A stretch of 36,357 nt of DNA, taken from Planctomycetota bacterium. GTDB lineage: Bacteria; Planctomycetota; UBA1135. The DNA lies in the NCBI GenBank assembly GCA_030748415.1, contig JASMMA010000018.1, positions 1-36,357 on the forward strand. Direction: 5' to 3'. Both the position numbers and the translations under genes were made by a program. This document shows positions 17,632 to 24,753 of the stretch, one piece after another. The notes under the pieces are model-generated. The model was not told the origin of the DNA, did no database searches, and saw nothing but the letters and a program-made list of their open reading frames with translations. Numbering within the stretch: position 1 is the stretch's first letter; each line of letters starts with the position of its first letter.

Positions 17632-18414
17632 TCAACCCTCCTTCTTGGGCGAACTGGCTTCTTGAAGGGCTTCTTCTTGGGCTTTCTTTAAGGTCCCCGG
17701 CGATTTCATCCGCTCCAAGGCACGAGCAAGGGCAGCACTTTCTTTGGTTGGCTCTTCTGCAAGACTCGACATTTCCTCTTGCAGCTGGCTCAGCCGTGTT
17801 TCCGCTTTGCCCAACTTTCCAAGTTGAATCCAGGCGCCGACTTCCAAATCCGTTGCTCTGACCACTTCAATCGGCCCCTCAGAATTACTTGCCCATTCCA
17901 CAAATTTCTCAATTGCCGCTTCCCAATTACCCAGTTTTAAATGTGCTTTTCCAGTCCATTCACGACTATCGTTCTTGTACCGCAAATGGGCATTTTCCAA
18001 CTTCATAACGCGTTCGTAATACAAAAGTGCATCTTTCATTTCGACCAATCGTCGATGTATATGCCCAATCTCCAATAGACCGCGGGCCTCCCAACCGGAG
18101 CCTTCTCCCTGATCCACAGCACTTTCAAAGGCACCCTTTGCTGGACCTGGCCGCCCAAGGCTTCGGTGGATTTCTCCCTGACGAAAAGCAGCTTCCGCAG
18201 TAATCAACCCTGATTCAGGGTAAAACTTCAGAACTGCACCATACGCTTCGCATGCTTTATTTAAGGCGACAACGCGCGCCTCTCCCTTTGTTCCTCGCGA
18301 TTCAGCTTTCACTGCCTTTGCTTGAAGCAATTGCTCCTCAGCAGTTGGCAACTTTTCAACCCCTTCGCTTGGCTGAGCAAGCAGCAGGCTAGTCATTAAA
18401 ATTCCTACGAACAT
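17632..18414 (-). CDS. Exported TPR-like protein, partner of the ECF sigma factor gene
   Basis: A short hydrophobic start (MFVGILMTSLLLAQPS) reads as a signal peptide. The remaining roughly 240 residues form helical tetratricopeptide-like units (EARVVALNKACEAYGAVLKFYPES, AEAAFRQGEIHRSLGRPGPAKGAFESAV, ARGLLEIGHIHRRLVEMKDALLYYERV, GKAHLKLGNWEAAIEKFVEW), so it is probably a periplasmic scaffold. The C-terminus is Lys/Glu-rich. Its start lies inside the end of the sigma factor gene (10-nt overlap), so the two are translated together. No zinc anti-sigma motif is present, so I do not call it an anti-sigma factor. ATG 18396 is an alternative start. Confidence 0.75.
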   Translation of the reverse strand: MFVGILMTSLLLAQPSEGVEKLPTAEEQLLQAKAVKAESRGTKGEARVVALNKACEAYGAVLKFYPESGLITAEAAFRQGEIHRSLGRPGPAKGAFESAVDQGEGSGWEARGLLEIGHIHRRLVEMKDALLYYERVMKLENAHLRYKNDSREWTGKAHLKLGNWEAAIEKFVEWASNSEGPIEVVRATDLEVGAWIQLGKLGKAETRLSQLQEEMSSLAEEPTKESAALARALERMKSPGTLKKAQEEALQEASSPKKEG

Positions 18415-18992
18415 TCTTTTGTCTCCTCTTTTTCTTTTAACTTTTGTTCTGCAGCTGTGGACAAAAGCCCACGAAGCCGCCGCCGTGCTCGAAACAAACG
18501 AACCCGAGCGTGAGATGTAGTAATACCTTCTAATTCAGCAATCTCGCAGCACCTCATTCCTCCAACAAACTTTGAATCTAAATACAACTGTTCCGAAAGG
18601 GGAAGTTGTTCATAGGCGTGGGGTAGAAGGCCAACAACTTCACTTCGATAAAACTCTTCTTCCCCTAATGTCCAACGAGGCTCATCTGTGGACCACTCTT
18701 TTTTTTGAGTGGGGAGAATCGTTATTTTCTCCTGAACTTCAAGCCCCAATTGATTGGGTAAGTTCTTTCGAAACTCATCTATGAGCAGATTGCGCGCAGC
18801 TCGATAAACCCAAGCTCGCCGGTTATTTACAACACCACCCGCAGCCTCCTTTCTCCATAATCGAAGCAAAGATTCCTGGGCAATATCCCTACAAGCCTCG
18901 AAATCTCGGTATCGCTTTCGCAAAAAGCATTCAATCTCTTTGCCGAGCTTTCCTAGTTCCTCTTTAGGGCAATCTTGGGGGCGCGTTTTCAC
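18405..18992 (-). CDS. ECF-type RNA polymerase sigma factor
   Basis: A two-domain sigma-70 family factor. Sigma region 2 shows RDIAQESLLRLWR and the -10-reading segment NRRAWVYRAARNLLIDEFRK. Region 4 contains the helix-turn-helix EIAELEGITTSHARVRLFRARRRLR preceded by LPLSEQLYLDSKFVGGMRC. The linker of about 45 residues and total of 195 fit an ECF factor. Translation starts at GTG 18992, with AGAGGA a few bases upstream. Its C-terminus overlaps the exported TPR-like gene, and another exported TPR-like gene lies upstream on the same strand. The cognate promoter and the signal are unknown. Confidence 0.92.
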   Translation of the reverse strand: MKTRPQDCPKEELGKLGKEIECFLRKRYRDFEACRDIAQESLLRLWRKEAAGGVVNNRRAWVYRAARNLLIDEFRKNLPNQLGLEVQEKITILPTQKKEWSTDEPRWTLGEEEFYRSEVVGLLPHAYEQLPLSEQLYLDSKFVGGMRCCEIAELEGITTSHARVRLFRARRRLRGLLSTAAEQKLKEKEETKECS

Positions 18993-19040
18993 TTTCCTCT
19001 GTCCGCTTCTGCGGCAAAGAAAAGGACGAAAATGTCATTA

Positions 19041-19066
19041 AGAAGTTACCGTTGTGAATAACTTCT
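19041..19066. promoter_or_regulatory. 8-bp inverted repeat before the ECF sigma gene
   Basis: AGAAGTTA (19041-19048) and TAACTTCT (19059-19066) form a perfect 8-bp stem with a 10-nt loop in the 90-bp gap between the upstream TPR-like gene and the sigma gene. There is no U-run, so an operator or leader hairpin is as likely as a terminator. Confidence 0.35.
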
Positions 19067-19082
19067 CAAATTTGTGGAAAAC

Positions 19083-20177
19083 TTAACGGAGATTCAAGTC
19101 TCGCTTAACTTTCGCAGTCCACTGCGAATTTGGGTACCGCTTCAGCAAACGCCCCGCAATAGAAATTGCCTTCCGGCGATTTGCGGAACCACCTGAGCGA
19201 TTAAAGCAAAGCGATGAGTAGTACATGGACTTGGGAACCAAAGAAACATTGTCTCGATACATGGTGACGACCCGAAGAAAGTTCAAGTTAGCTTCAAAAT
19301 AAGTATCGGCGGCAGAATCCTGATCTTCCATCTCTAAACCCCGACGATAGTTGCAAAGGCCTAGACCAAAAAAGGCAGAGGCCTCGGTGCGGTCATCAGC
19401 ACCATCGTTAGCCGTAATCGATTCAAAAAACTCTTCCGCTTTGCCGTATTTTTCTTCTTCGATGAATGAGAGTCCGATGGCAGCAGTTGCTCGGCTAGCA
19501 ACAGTTGGGAAAGACTTCTCTGTCAAGGCCACCAAATCTTCAAGTGTTCTCCGCAGGCCAGCACCACTCTTTGTTTTATCCAAAAGCAACAAACCAAGCT
19601 CGCTTTCCTTTTCCCAGCGAGCGGGAAGACCTTTTGCGACTACATCTGCTGACATTTGCTCAAAAGCGGCTCGGGCGCCAGACTCGTCGCCCTTCAACTC
19701 CAAAGCTTCGGCTTTGAACATCAGTGCCGGAGCGTAATAAAAAGTGTCTGGCACTTCTGAGAGGAGGCGATCCACGAACTTGACCACGCCCTCGAAATCG
19801 CCCAAGGTAAACATGCAACGGACTTGGCGAAATAGAGTATCGCCCTTTACCCAAGCGTAGCGCTTGTTGGTCATGAGCCGCTTGTCCTCTAGAACCTCAT
19901 TGAAGGCCTGAATCGCAACAACATATTGCTCGTCCACCATCAAATCGCGCCCATCGGCGTAAGTGTTCAAGAGACGGGACCCGTAGGCGTGCTTCAGTTC
20001 GCGAACTTGTTCGGCATCTTTGCGACCGGTACCCGTGGCTGTTTTGTAGGTGACCTCACTGTATGTTTCTCCGGTAATGCGTTGAACATCCAAAATACGG
20101 CCATCCATGAGGATGATTTCCTCTTGAGGGAGGGCGGCGGCACAAAGCAGGGCAGGGGCAAAAAGGCTAATTAGCAT
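19083..20177 (-). CDS. Exported TPR-repeat protein
   Basis: A signal peptide (MLISLFAPALLCAAALPQ) is followed by a small beta-rich segment (EIILMDGRILDVQRITGETYSEVTYK), reminiscent of other planctomycete envelope proteins, then helical tetratricopeptide-like repeats for most of the 364 residues (for example AIQAFNEVLEDKRL, GDFEGVVKFVDRLLSEVPDTF, APALMFKAEALELKGDESGARAAFEQM, RKAISIAGRLLKRYPNSQWTAKVKRDL). It is probably a periplasmic protein-interaction module. It lies directly upstream of the sigma factor gene on the same strand with a 90-bp gap. No enzymatic motif is seen. Confidence 0.75.
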   Translation of the reverse strand: MLISLFAPALLCAAALPQEEIILMDGRILDVQRITGETYSEVTYKTATGTGRKDAEQVRELKHAYGSRLLNTYADGRDLMVDEQYVVAIQAFNEVLEDKRLMTNKRYAWVKGDTLFRQVRCMFTLGDFEGVVKFVDRLLSEVPDTFYYAPALMFKAEALELKGDESGARAAFEQMSADVVAKGLPARWEKESELGLLLLDKTKSGAGLRRTLEDLVALTEKSFPTVASRATAAIGLSFIEEEKYGKAEEFFESITANDGADDRTEASAFFGLGLCNYRRGLEMEDQDSAADTYFEANLNFLRVVTMYRDNVSLVPKSMYYSSLCFNRSGGSANRRKAISIAGRLLKRYPNSQWTAKVKRDLNLR

Positions 20178-20237
20178 GTTTTTGGGGATTCTGAGCGAAA
20201 TCTGAGAGGGGGATTATAGCCCTTCTTGAGAACCTTT

Positions 20238-21062
20238 TTAGTCAGTTGCGAGTGCCTGGATACGGGACTCCTTCGGGGATTCCATATTCCTAAGTTGGAC
20301 CAGTTCGGCCAGCAAAGAAACGGCTATCTCGCCGGCTGATTTGGACCCAATTGGAAGCCCAATGGGGGTTTGAATGGACTGAATGAAGTCGTTTGGCACG
20401 CCCTCATCCTCTAATACCCGCTCTAAGGAAGCCTTTTTGGCTTTTGAGCCCAGAAGTCCAAGGTATCGAGGTTGGCAACCGGCCTGAGCCATGGCCTGAA
20501 GAACTTCTAGGTCGGCCTGGTGCCCCCGAGTAGCCACGACCACGAATTGGTGTTCCGCTGACCCAATGGATTCAACCAGTTCCTTCCAGCTCCCCGACCT
20601 GCAATCCGAAGCCGCCGAGTGGCGAGTGGAATTGGCATATTCTGGGCGGTCATCCAGAATAGTGGTCTGGATTTCACACTCTTTGGCAACCCTAGAGGCC
20701 GCGCCTGAAACATGGCCCCCACCAAATAGGATTAATCGGGGGGAAACAACGGGTTCTACAAGTATGGTCACTTGTCCTCCGCAGATAAGCCCTGACTCCG
20801 GCAGGTCTTTCCTGTTCAATGAAAAGCTCTTCGTTTCGGTTCGGCCGGTCCGAAGTACCTTCTGAGCGATTTCAATGACTTCGGATTCAACACAGCCGCC
20901 CCCAACAGAACCCAAAGTTGTGCCGTCAATACGCACCAGCATGCGCATAGTTTCCTTCCCGGGGGTGCTGCCCTGGGTCAGAAGAATGGTGCATAAGGCG
21001 GTCGGCACGCCCAGTTGGCGAAGCCGGACAATCTCTTCGAAGATGTCCGAGTGGGAATCCAT
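20238..21062 (-). CDS. xdhC: XdhC/CoxI-family molybdoenzyme maturation protein
   Basis: XdhC-type proteins bind molybdenum cofactor and help insert sulfurated cofactor into xanthine-dehydrogenase-family hydroxylases. The N-terminal XdhC/CoxI block is clear (TILLTQGSTPGKETMRMLVRIDGTTLGSVGGGCVE, in part) and the C-terminal Rossmann domain shows LILFGGGHVSGAASRVA, VVVATRGHQADLEVL and YLGLLGSKAKK. The client molybdoenzyme is not in this window, so it must be elsewhere. The neighbour downstream on the same strand is a TPR-like gene 60 bp away; DUF523 is upstream with a 26-bp gap. Confidence 0.88.
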   Translation of the reverse strand: MDSHSDIFEEIVRLRQLGVPTALCTILLTQGSTPGKETMRMLVRIDGTTLGSVGGGCVESEVIEIAQKVLRTGRTETKSFSLNRKDLPESGLICGGQVTILVEPVVSPRLILFGGGHVSGAASRVAKECEIQTTILDDRPEYANSTRHSAASDCRSGSWKELVESIGSAEHQFVVVATRGHQADLEVLQAMAQAGCQPRYLGLLGSKAKKASLERVLEDEGVPNDFIQSIQTPIGLPIGSKSAGEIAVSLLAELVQLRNMESPKESRIQALATD

Positions 21063-21088
21063 TCCCTGATTTTACCGGCGAGAGAGTT

Positions 21089-21601
21089 TCATGCCTGGCC
21101 AGGAAAAACGGTCACTCCTGCCCTTTCCAGAGCGGCAGAAGCAACCCCAGGCCCGTCGGCTAGTCCGCCGCCACTATGGGTTTTGAATACTCCACAGGAT
21201 GGGGACCTTTCGTTCATCCAGGCATACCGCACCCCGCGCGCTTTGGCTATTTCAACAACTTGGCTGGCTCCGCTTAAAAAGGCCGCAGTTGCATCAGACC
21301 CCGCCTCGGAGGAATCTCCCACAACCAGGACGGGGGTCTTGCCATCAAGGACATCAAAACCATTTCCCTTGGGCGGTTCGGCGGGTGGCCGAGGAATAGG
21401 AAGGCCACCCATTACCTCTGGGCAAACAGAGATTACTTCGACCTTTGCTTTTTCTAACTGTTCGACAAGTTCGGGAACCAGGTCATGTTTCCCGTCCCAG
21501 GTCGTGACCTCGCCCAGCAAGCAAGAGCTCACGAGAACAGGTTCCCCGGGCTTCAAGTCTGCAGGAAAAGTGGAGGAATCAAACAAAGTCATCCGAGTCA
21601 T
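21089..21601 (-). CDS. DUF523-family protein
   Basis: A 170-residue cytosolic protein of the DUF523 family, recognisable by PVLVSSCLLGEVTTWDGKH (Ser-Cys-Leu-Leu-Gly block), VISVCPEVMGGLPIPRPPAE (Cys-Pro-Glu) and AWMNERSPSCGV. The three conserved Cys positions suggest metal or iron-sulfur binding, but the function of the family is not established to my knowledge. Start ATG 21601 is supported by AAAGG five bases upstream; ATG 21592 is the alternative. The start is only 18 bp from the divergent patatin-like gene, so each promoter must overlap the other's 5' coding end. Confidence 0.85.
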   Translation of the reverse strand: MTRMTLFDSSTFPADLKPGEPVLVSSCLLGEVTTWDGKHDLVPELVEQLEKAKVEVISVCPEVMGGLPIPRPPAEPPKGNGFDVLDGKTPVLVVGDSSEAGSDATAAFLSGASQVVEIAKARGVRYAWMNERSPSCGVFKTHSGGGLADGPGVASAALERAGVTVFPGQA

Positions 21602-21619
21602 GGTAACCTTTGCGCCACG

Positions 21620-22609
21620 ATGAGTTGGCGTTCAAAAAAAACAAAGCCCGGTGTTGTTCTTGCCCTCGGCAGTGGGTCCGCGCGCGGCCTTGCCCATGTT
21701 GGAATTTTGAATGTCCTACTGGAAGCCGGCGTGCCCATTAAGGGGATTGCGGGCTCTAGCATCGGGGCCGTTGTCGGCGGATTGCAAGCTGGCGACCAAC
21801 TCGATGGCTGGGTCGAACTCATGCGCGGCATGGATCGCCAATCAGTGCTTTGGTTCCTTGACCCGGTTATCCCTGTTTCTGGACTCTTCGGGGGAAGAAG
21901 AACCAATAAAGTTTTGCGCTCATTGCTTGGTGACCGCGTGATTGAGCACCTTCCCTTAGAATTTGTTGCCGTTGCAACGAATCTATCTTCCGGAACTGAA
22001 ATCCGCATCAAGGAAGGGGACTTAGTTCAGGCAATTCGAGCGAGCTATGCAATCCCCGGCATTTTTACACCAGAAAAGTTGGATGACTTATGGCTCACAG
22101 ACGGTGGGGCTGTTTGCCCTGTTCCTGTTGCAGCAGCAAGAGAAATGGGTTTCTCAAAAATAATTGCCGTAGATTTACATGGGCAAAGTTATGGACCATC
22201 TTCTGAAGGTGCTACTGCTTTAGGCACTTTCAAAAACGGAAATGAGCCAACTCCCGAAGCCGCCGCAAAGTCCAAACAACTTCTTCAACAGTCTGTTGGT
22301 TTTGTTGCCGACACTGCGGGCAAAGTTGCTGGCAAAGCAACCCGATTTTGGCAAAAGGTCCTCGGCCAAGCCGCGAAGCGAGGGGCTCCTGGCATTTCTG
22401 ATGTGATTGGCGACACGATGGCCTTTGCGCAACTCACAATTGCCCAGCGAGATTTAGAACTAAATCCTCCTGATTTATTGCTTGAGCCTCGACTCCCCAA
22501 TGTCGGTCTTTTTGACTATCACCGCGCCGATGAACTCATTGCCGAAGGTGAACGCTGCGCGCGTGAAGCCTTGGCCGCCGGCCTACTTGATCCATTTATT
22601 AAGGATTAA
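21620..22609 (+). CDS. Patatin-like phospholipase (RssA/YlbK-like)
   Basis: A serine hydrolase of the patatin family with a Ser-Asp dyad. The oxyanion block LALGSGSARGLAHVGIL (14-30), nucleophile G-S-S-I-G (Ser47) and DGG (Asp161, in LTDGGAVCPVPV) are all present. Such proteins hydrolyse phospholipid or other acyl esters, usually in the cytoplasm or at the membrane face. ATG 21620 starts immediately before a basic stretch and the oxyanion strand, giving 329 residues; upstream in-frame sequence overlaps DUF523 antisense and is not family-like. A C-terminal extension of about 130 residues beyond the dyad is helical and unassigned. Its stop codon overlaps the stop of the convergent hydrolase gene. 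Confidence 0.9.
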   Translation: MSWRSKKTKPGVVLALGSGSARGLAHVGILNVLLEAGVPIKGIAGSSIGAVVGGLQAGDQLDGWVELMRGMDRQSVLWFLDPVIPVSGLFGGRRTNKVLRSLLGDRVIEHLPLEFVAVATNLSSGTEIRIKEGDLVQAIRASYAIPGIFTPEKLDDLWLTDGGAVCPVPVAAAREMGFSKIIAVDLHGQSYGPSSEGATALGTFKNGNEPTPEAAAKSKQLLQQSVGFVADTAGKVAGKATRFWQKVLGQAAKRGAPGISDVIGDTMAFAQLTIAQRDLELNPPDLLLEPRLPNVGLFDYHRADELIAEGERCAREALAAGLLDPFIKD

Positions 22610-24753
22610 TCAACGGGGATTTGAACAGCGTTGGTGGATACGCCGCTTGCGCTGTTTGGGTAAAGTGCAGACGCCAAAACAAGTTCGCCGAACGGCCAGT
22701 GAAGGTTAGCCGTTTGCGAGAACCGAGCAAAAGGTTCTTCGAGAACAGATGCGTGGGGCGAACGGCCATCGCTATCCAAAGTGCCAGAAAAATTTGAAAC
22801 TGGAAAGATGCCTGGATGTGTCCAGGTGTATTGAGAATTTTGCGGTGGCCAATACAAATTTTTTGTCAGCCAATCTGCATTTAGTGGAACCGAAATGTTG
22901 TTCCAAATGAAGCCCGGCACCATCCCAGAGACTCCGGCGAATATGGTATATCCCCAACCAGCTTTAGATGAATCAGAAAAAATGGACAAGCGAAAGTCTT
23001 GGGGAGTTGATTTTTCTAGCTTGACCGCAGACGTCACCAAAGTTGGATCCATGTCATCTTTGATTGGCAGAGAAATCCATGTATCCCAGGTGCCTCCGTA
23101 ATGAAAGCTAAAGTCGAAATCTTCAAACACTGGAACGCCTCTCATTACTTTTCGGTGTCCGGAAGGGGCTCTCTTGTAAGCGAGATTTTCGACATATATA
23201 CGAATCGAGTGGCCCTTTTTGATTAAAAACGATTCGTTATCAAAATTAAAATCAAGCGGCTGGGGAACACCAAGGTATTGATTTCCTCGAATCGTCTTAA
23301 ACCCACTCATTAGGAACTGCTCGTTCCCACTAGAGTCGATATCAAAAACAGAAATATTAGTTTGAAAGTCTAGAGCATCTGAAGAGATGTAAAGCCGAGC
23401 CGTCCCCATCCCGCAAAGATATGAATCCGAAAGAAAAGGGGTTGTCTCAAACTGAATCGAATCCAAGCTTACTTTATTCAGCAAATCTGATGGGTCTGGA
23501 AGTTCAAGAAGGTAGTCCTGTATGGAATAGGGGACATTCCAATTTTGAGAGACAAGGCTGGCAATTGGTGTGGTGCCTTGCGCGGGCTCAAGCCTTCCCC
23601 CATCACATAGCCAAAACTTCGACTCCACTGTTGATGGAGGCCAATCCGAAAACTCCTGAAAATTCCAAAGGCTTTCTTCGTCGATTAGTTCAGAGGTATC
23701 CCCTGGCCGAACCACAAAACGGAGTGGTGGCGATTGGTCAATTCCGTTTTGAACCCCTTTCAGGAAATGTTCAAACCATTGGTCCCTACGAAATTCTCTT
23801 TGGGCGCTCTCCCGGGTGTTTTTTGGTGAGTCATGTCCGCCATTCGTTACATTCAACAATTTCGGAGTTCCTGGAAGAATGTCATTCCACATTTCAAGCA
23901 GACCGTTATTGGGGAAGTGGCAATCGTCCATGGAAACCGTTGCAAGAGCGGGAACGGATGATGTTCTCAAAAGCTGAGTAATGTCCAGTTCCGGCCCTCC
24001 ATACGGTAATGCCCCAAACAAGTTCTGGAGTCCAACAAAATCTTCAGCAATTGTCAGTGAGTTAAATAAGTTAAAGAAAACCGGGTCGTGGTGGAGTTGA
24101 ATCTCCTGGCTATAAAACCCATTAAGCATCGCCTCTGTAAATGCGCTGAATTCTGGAAGTATGATTTCAGGAAAGACTGGAACGATTTCTTTTGTGGCGA
24201 TGGCTTTTATCTCAGGAAAAGGAGCCGACCTCCATATGTTGGCCGGCGGCAATCTCCCTGAATGAGCGGCTGCGGCCCAAGCCAAAAAGCCGCCTTGAGA
24301 ATTTCCGAAAATCCCAACTCGGTTCATGTCCATTTCGGCCGAGAACCTTATTTTGGTTTCTTCTAGGATTTCAAACAGGTCAATTCGCTCTCGAAGCCCA
24401 AGAGGACCGCGGCCATAAACAGAGGAATCGTTGAGTCCCATTGAGGTACCTTGCCCTCGAACATCGTAGGCAATCGAGAGGTATCCCTTTTCGGCGTATC
24501 TCCTAGCGTGACCACCGACCTTGCCTCGGTTATACCCAGCGCCGTGAATTACTAAAACAACGGGCCAACCACAAACACCGGGAGCGGTTGTGGGGAGTCG
24601 TACATCTACTTGAGTTAAGTACCCATCAGAAAGTTGGTACTGGAGGCCCAAGTGGTGGGAATAACTCCCATCGGTCGGTGGGTCAACGCATTGTCCAAAT
24701 GCCCCTATTCCAATGAAAAGGACAGCGGCGATGCATAACAAGAAGCGCATCAT
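22606..24753 (-). CDS. Exported CocE/NonD-type alpha/beta hydrolase, paralog A
   Basis: A signal peptide (MMRFLLCIAAVLFIGIGAFGQC) leads to an alpha/beta-hydrolase domain related to the S15/CocE group. Visible features are VVLVIHGAGYNRGK, AYDVRGQGTSMG, a nucleophile elbow G-N-S-Q-G (Ser152), an acid region VSMDDCHFPNN and a His in NGGHDSPKN. A jelly-roll-type C-terminal domain of the X-Pro-peptidase kind follows (ARLYISSDALDFQTNISVFDID ... FLIKKGHSIRIYVEN). The last 110 or so residues are a further beta-rich tail (GTLDSDGRSP ... NAVQIPVD) shared with paralog B. The likely activity is an extracellular esterase or acyl-peptidase; substrate unknown. Its ATG overlaps the stop of paralog B by one base, so the pair is co-translated. 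Confidence 0.85.
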   Translation of the reverse strand: MMRFLLCIAAVLFIGIGAFGQCVDPPTDGSYSHHLGLQYQLSDGYLTQVDVRLPTTAPGVCGWPVVLVIHGAGYNRGKVGGHARRYAEKGYLSIAYDVRGQGTSMGLNDSSVYGRGPLGLRERIDLFEILEETKIRFSAEMDMNRVGIFGNSQGGFLAWAAAAHSGRLPPANIWRSAPFPEIKAIATKEIVPVFPEIILPEFSAFTEAMLNGFYSQEIQLHHDPVFFNLFNSLTIAEDFVGLQNLFGALPYGGPELDITQLLRTSSVPALATVSMDDCHFPNNGLLEMWNDILPGTPKLLNVTNGGHDSPKNTRESAQREFRRDQWFEHFLKGVQNGIDQSPPLRFVVRPGDTSELIDEESLWNFQEFSDWPPSTVESKFWLCDGGRLEPAQGTTPIASLVSQNWNVPYSIQDYLLELPDPSDLLNKVSLDSIQFETTPFLSDSYLCGMGTARLYISSDALDFQTNISVFDIDSSGNEQFLMSGFKTIRGNQYLGVPQPLDFNFDNESFLIKKGHSIRIYVENLAYKRAPSGHRKVMRGVPVFEDFDFSFHYGGTWDTWISLPIKDDMDPTLVTSAVKLEKSTPQDFRLSIFSDSSKAGWGYTIFAGVSGMVPGFIWNNISVPLNADWLTKNLYWPPQNSQYTWTHPGIFPVSNFSGTLDSDGRSPHASVLEEPFARFSQTANLHWPFGELVLASALYPNSASGVSTNAVQIPVD

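Noticed and set aside
20238-21062. XdhC as part of a selenium-dependent molybdenum hydroxylase cluster
   Set aside because: No hydroxylase, YqeB or SelD gene is adjacent; XdhC alone fits ordinary sulfurated molybdoenzymes, so the link with selenium is not supported here.
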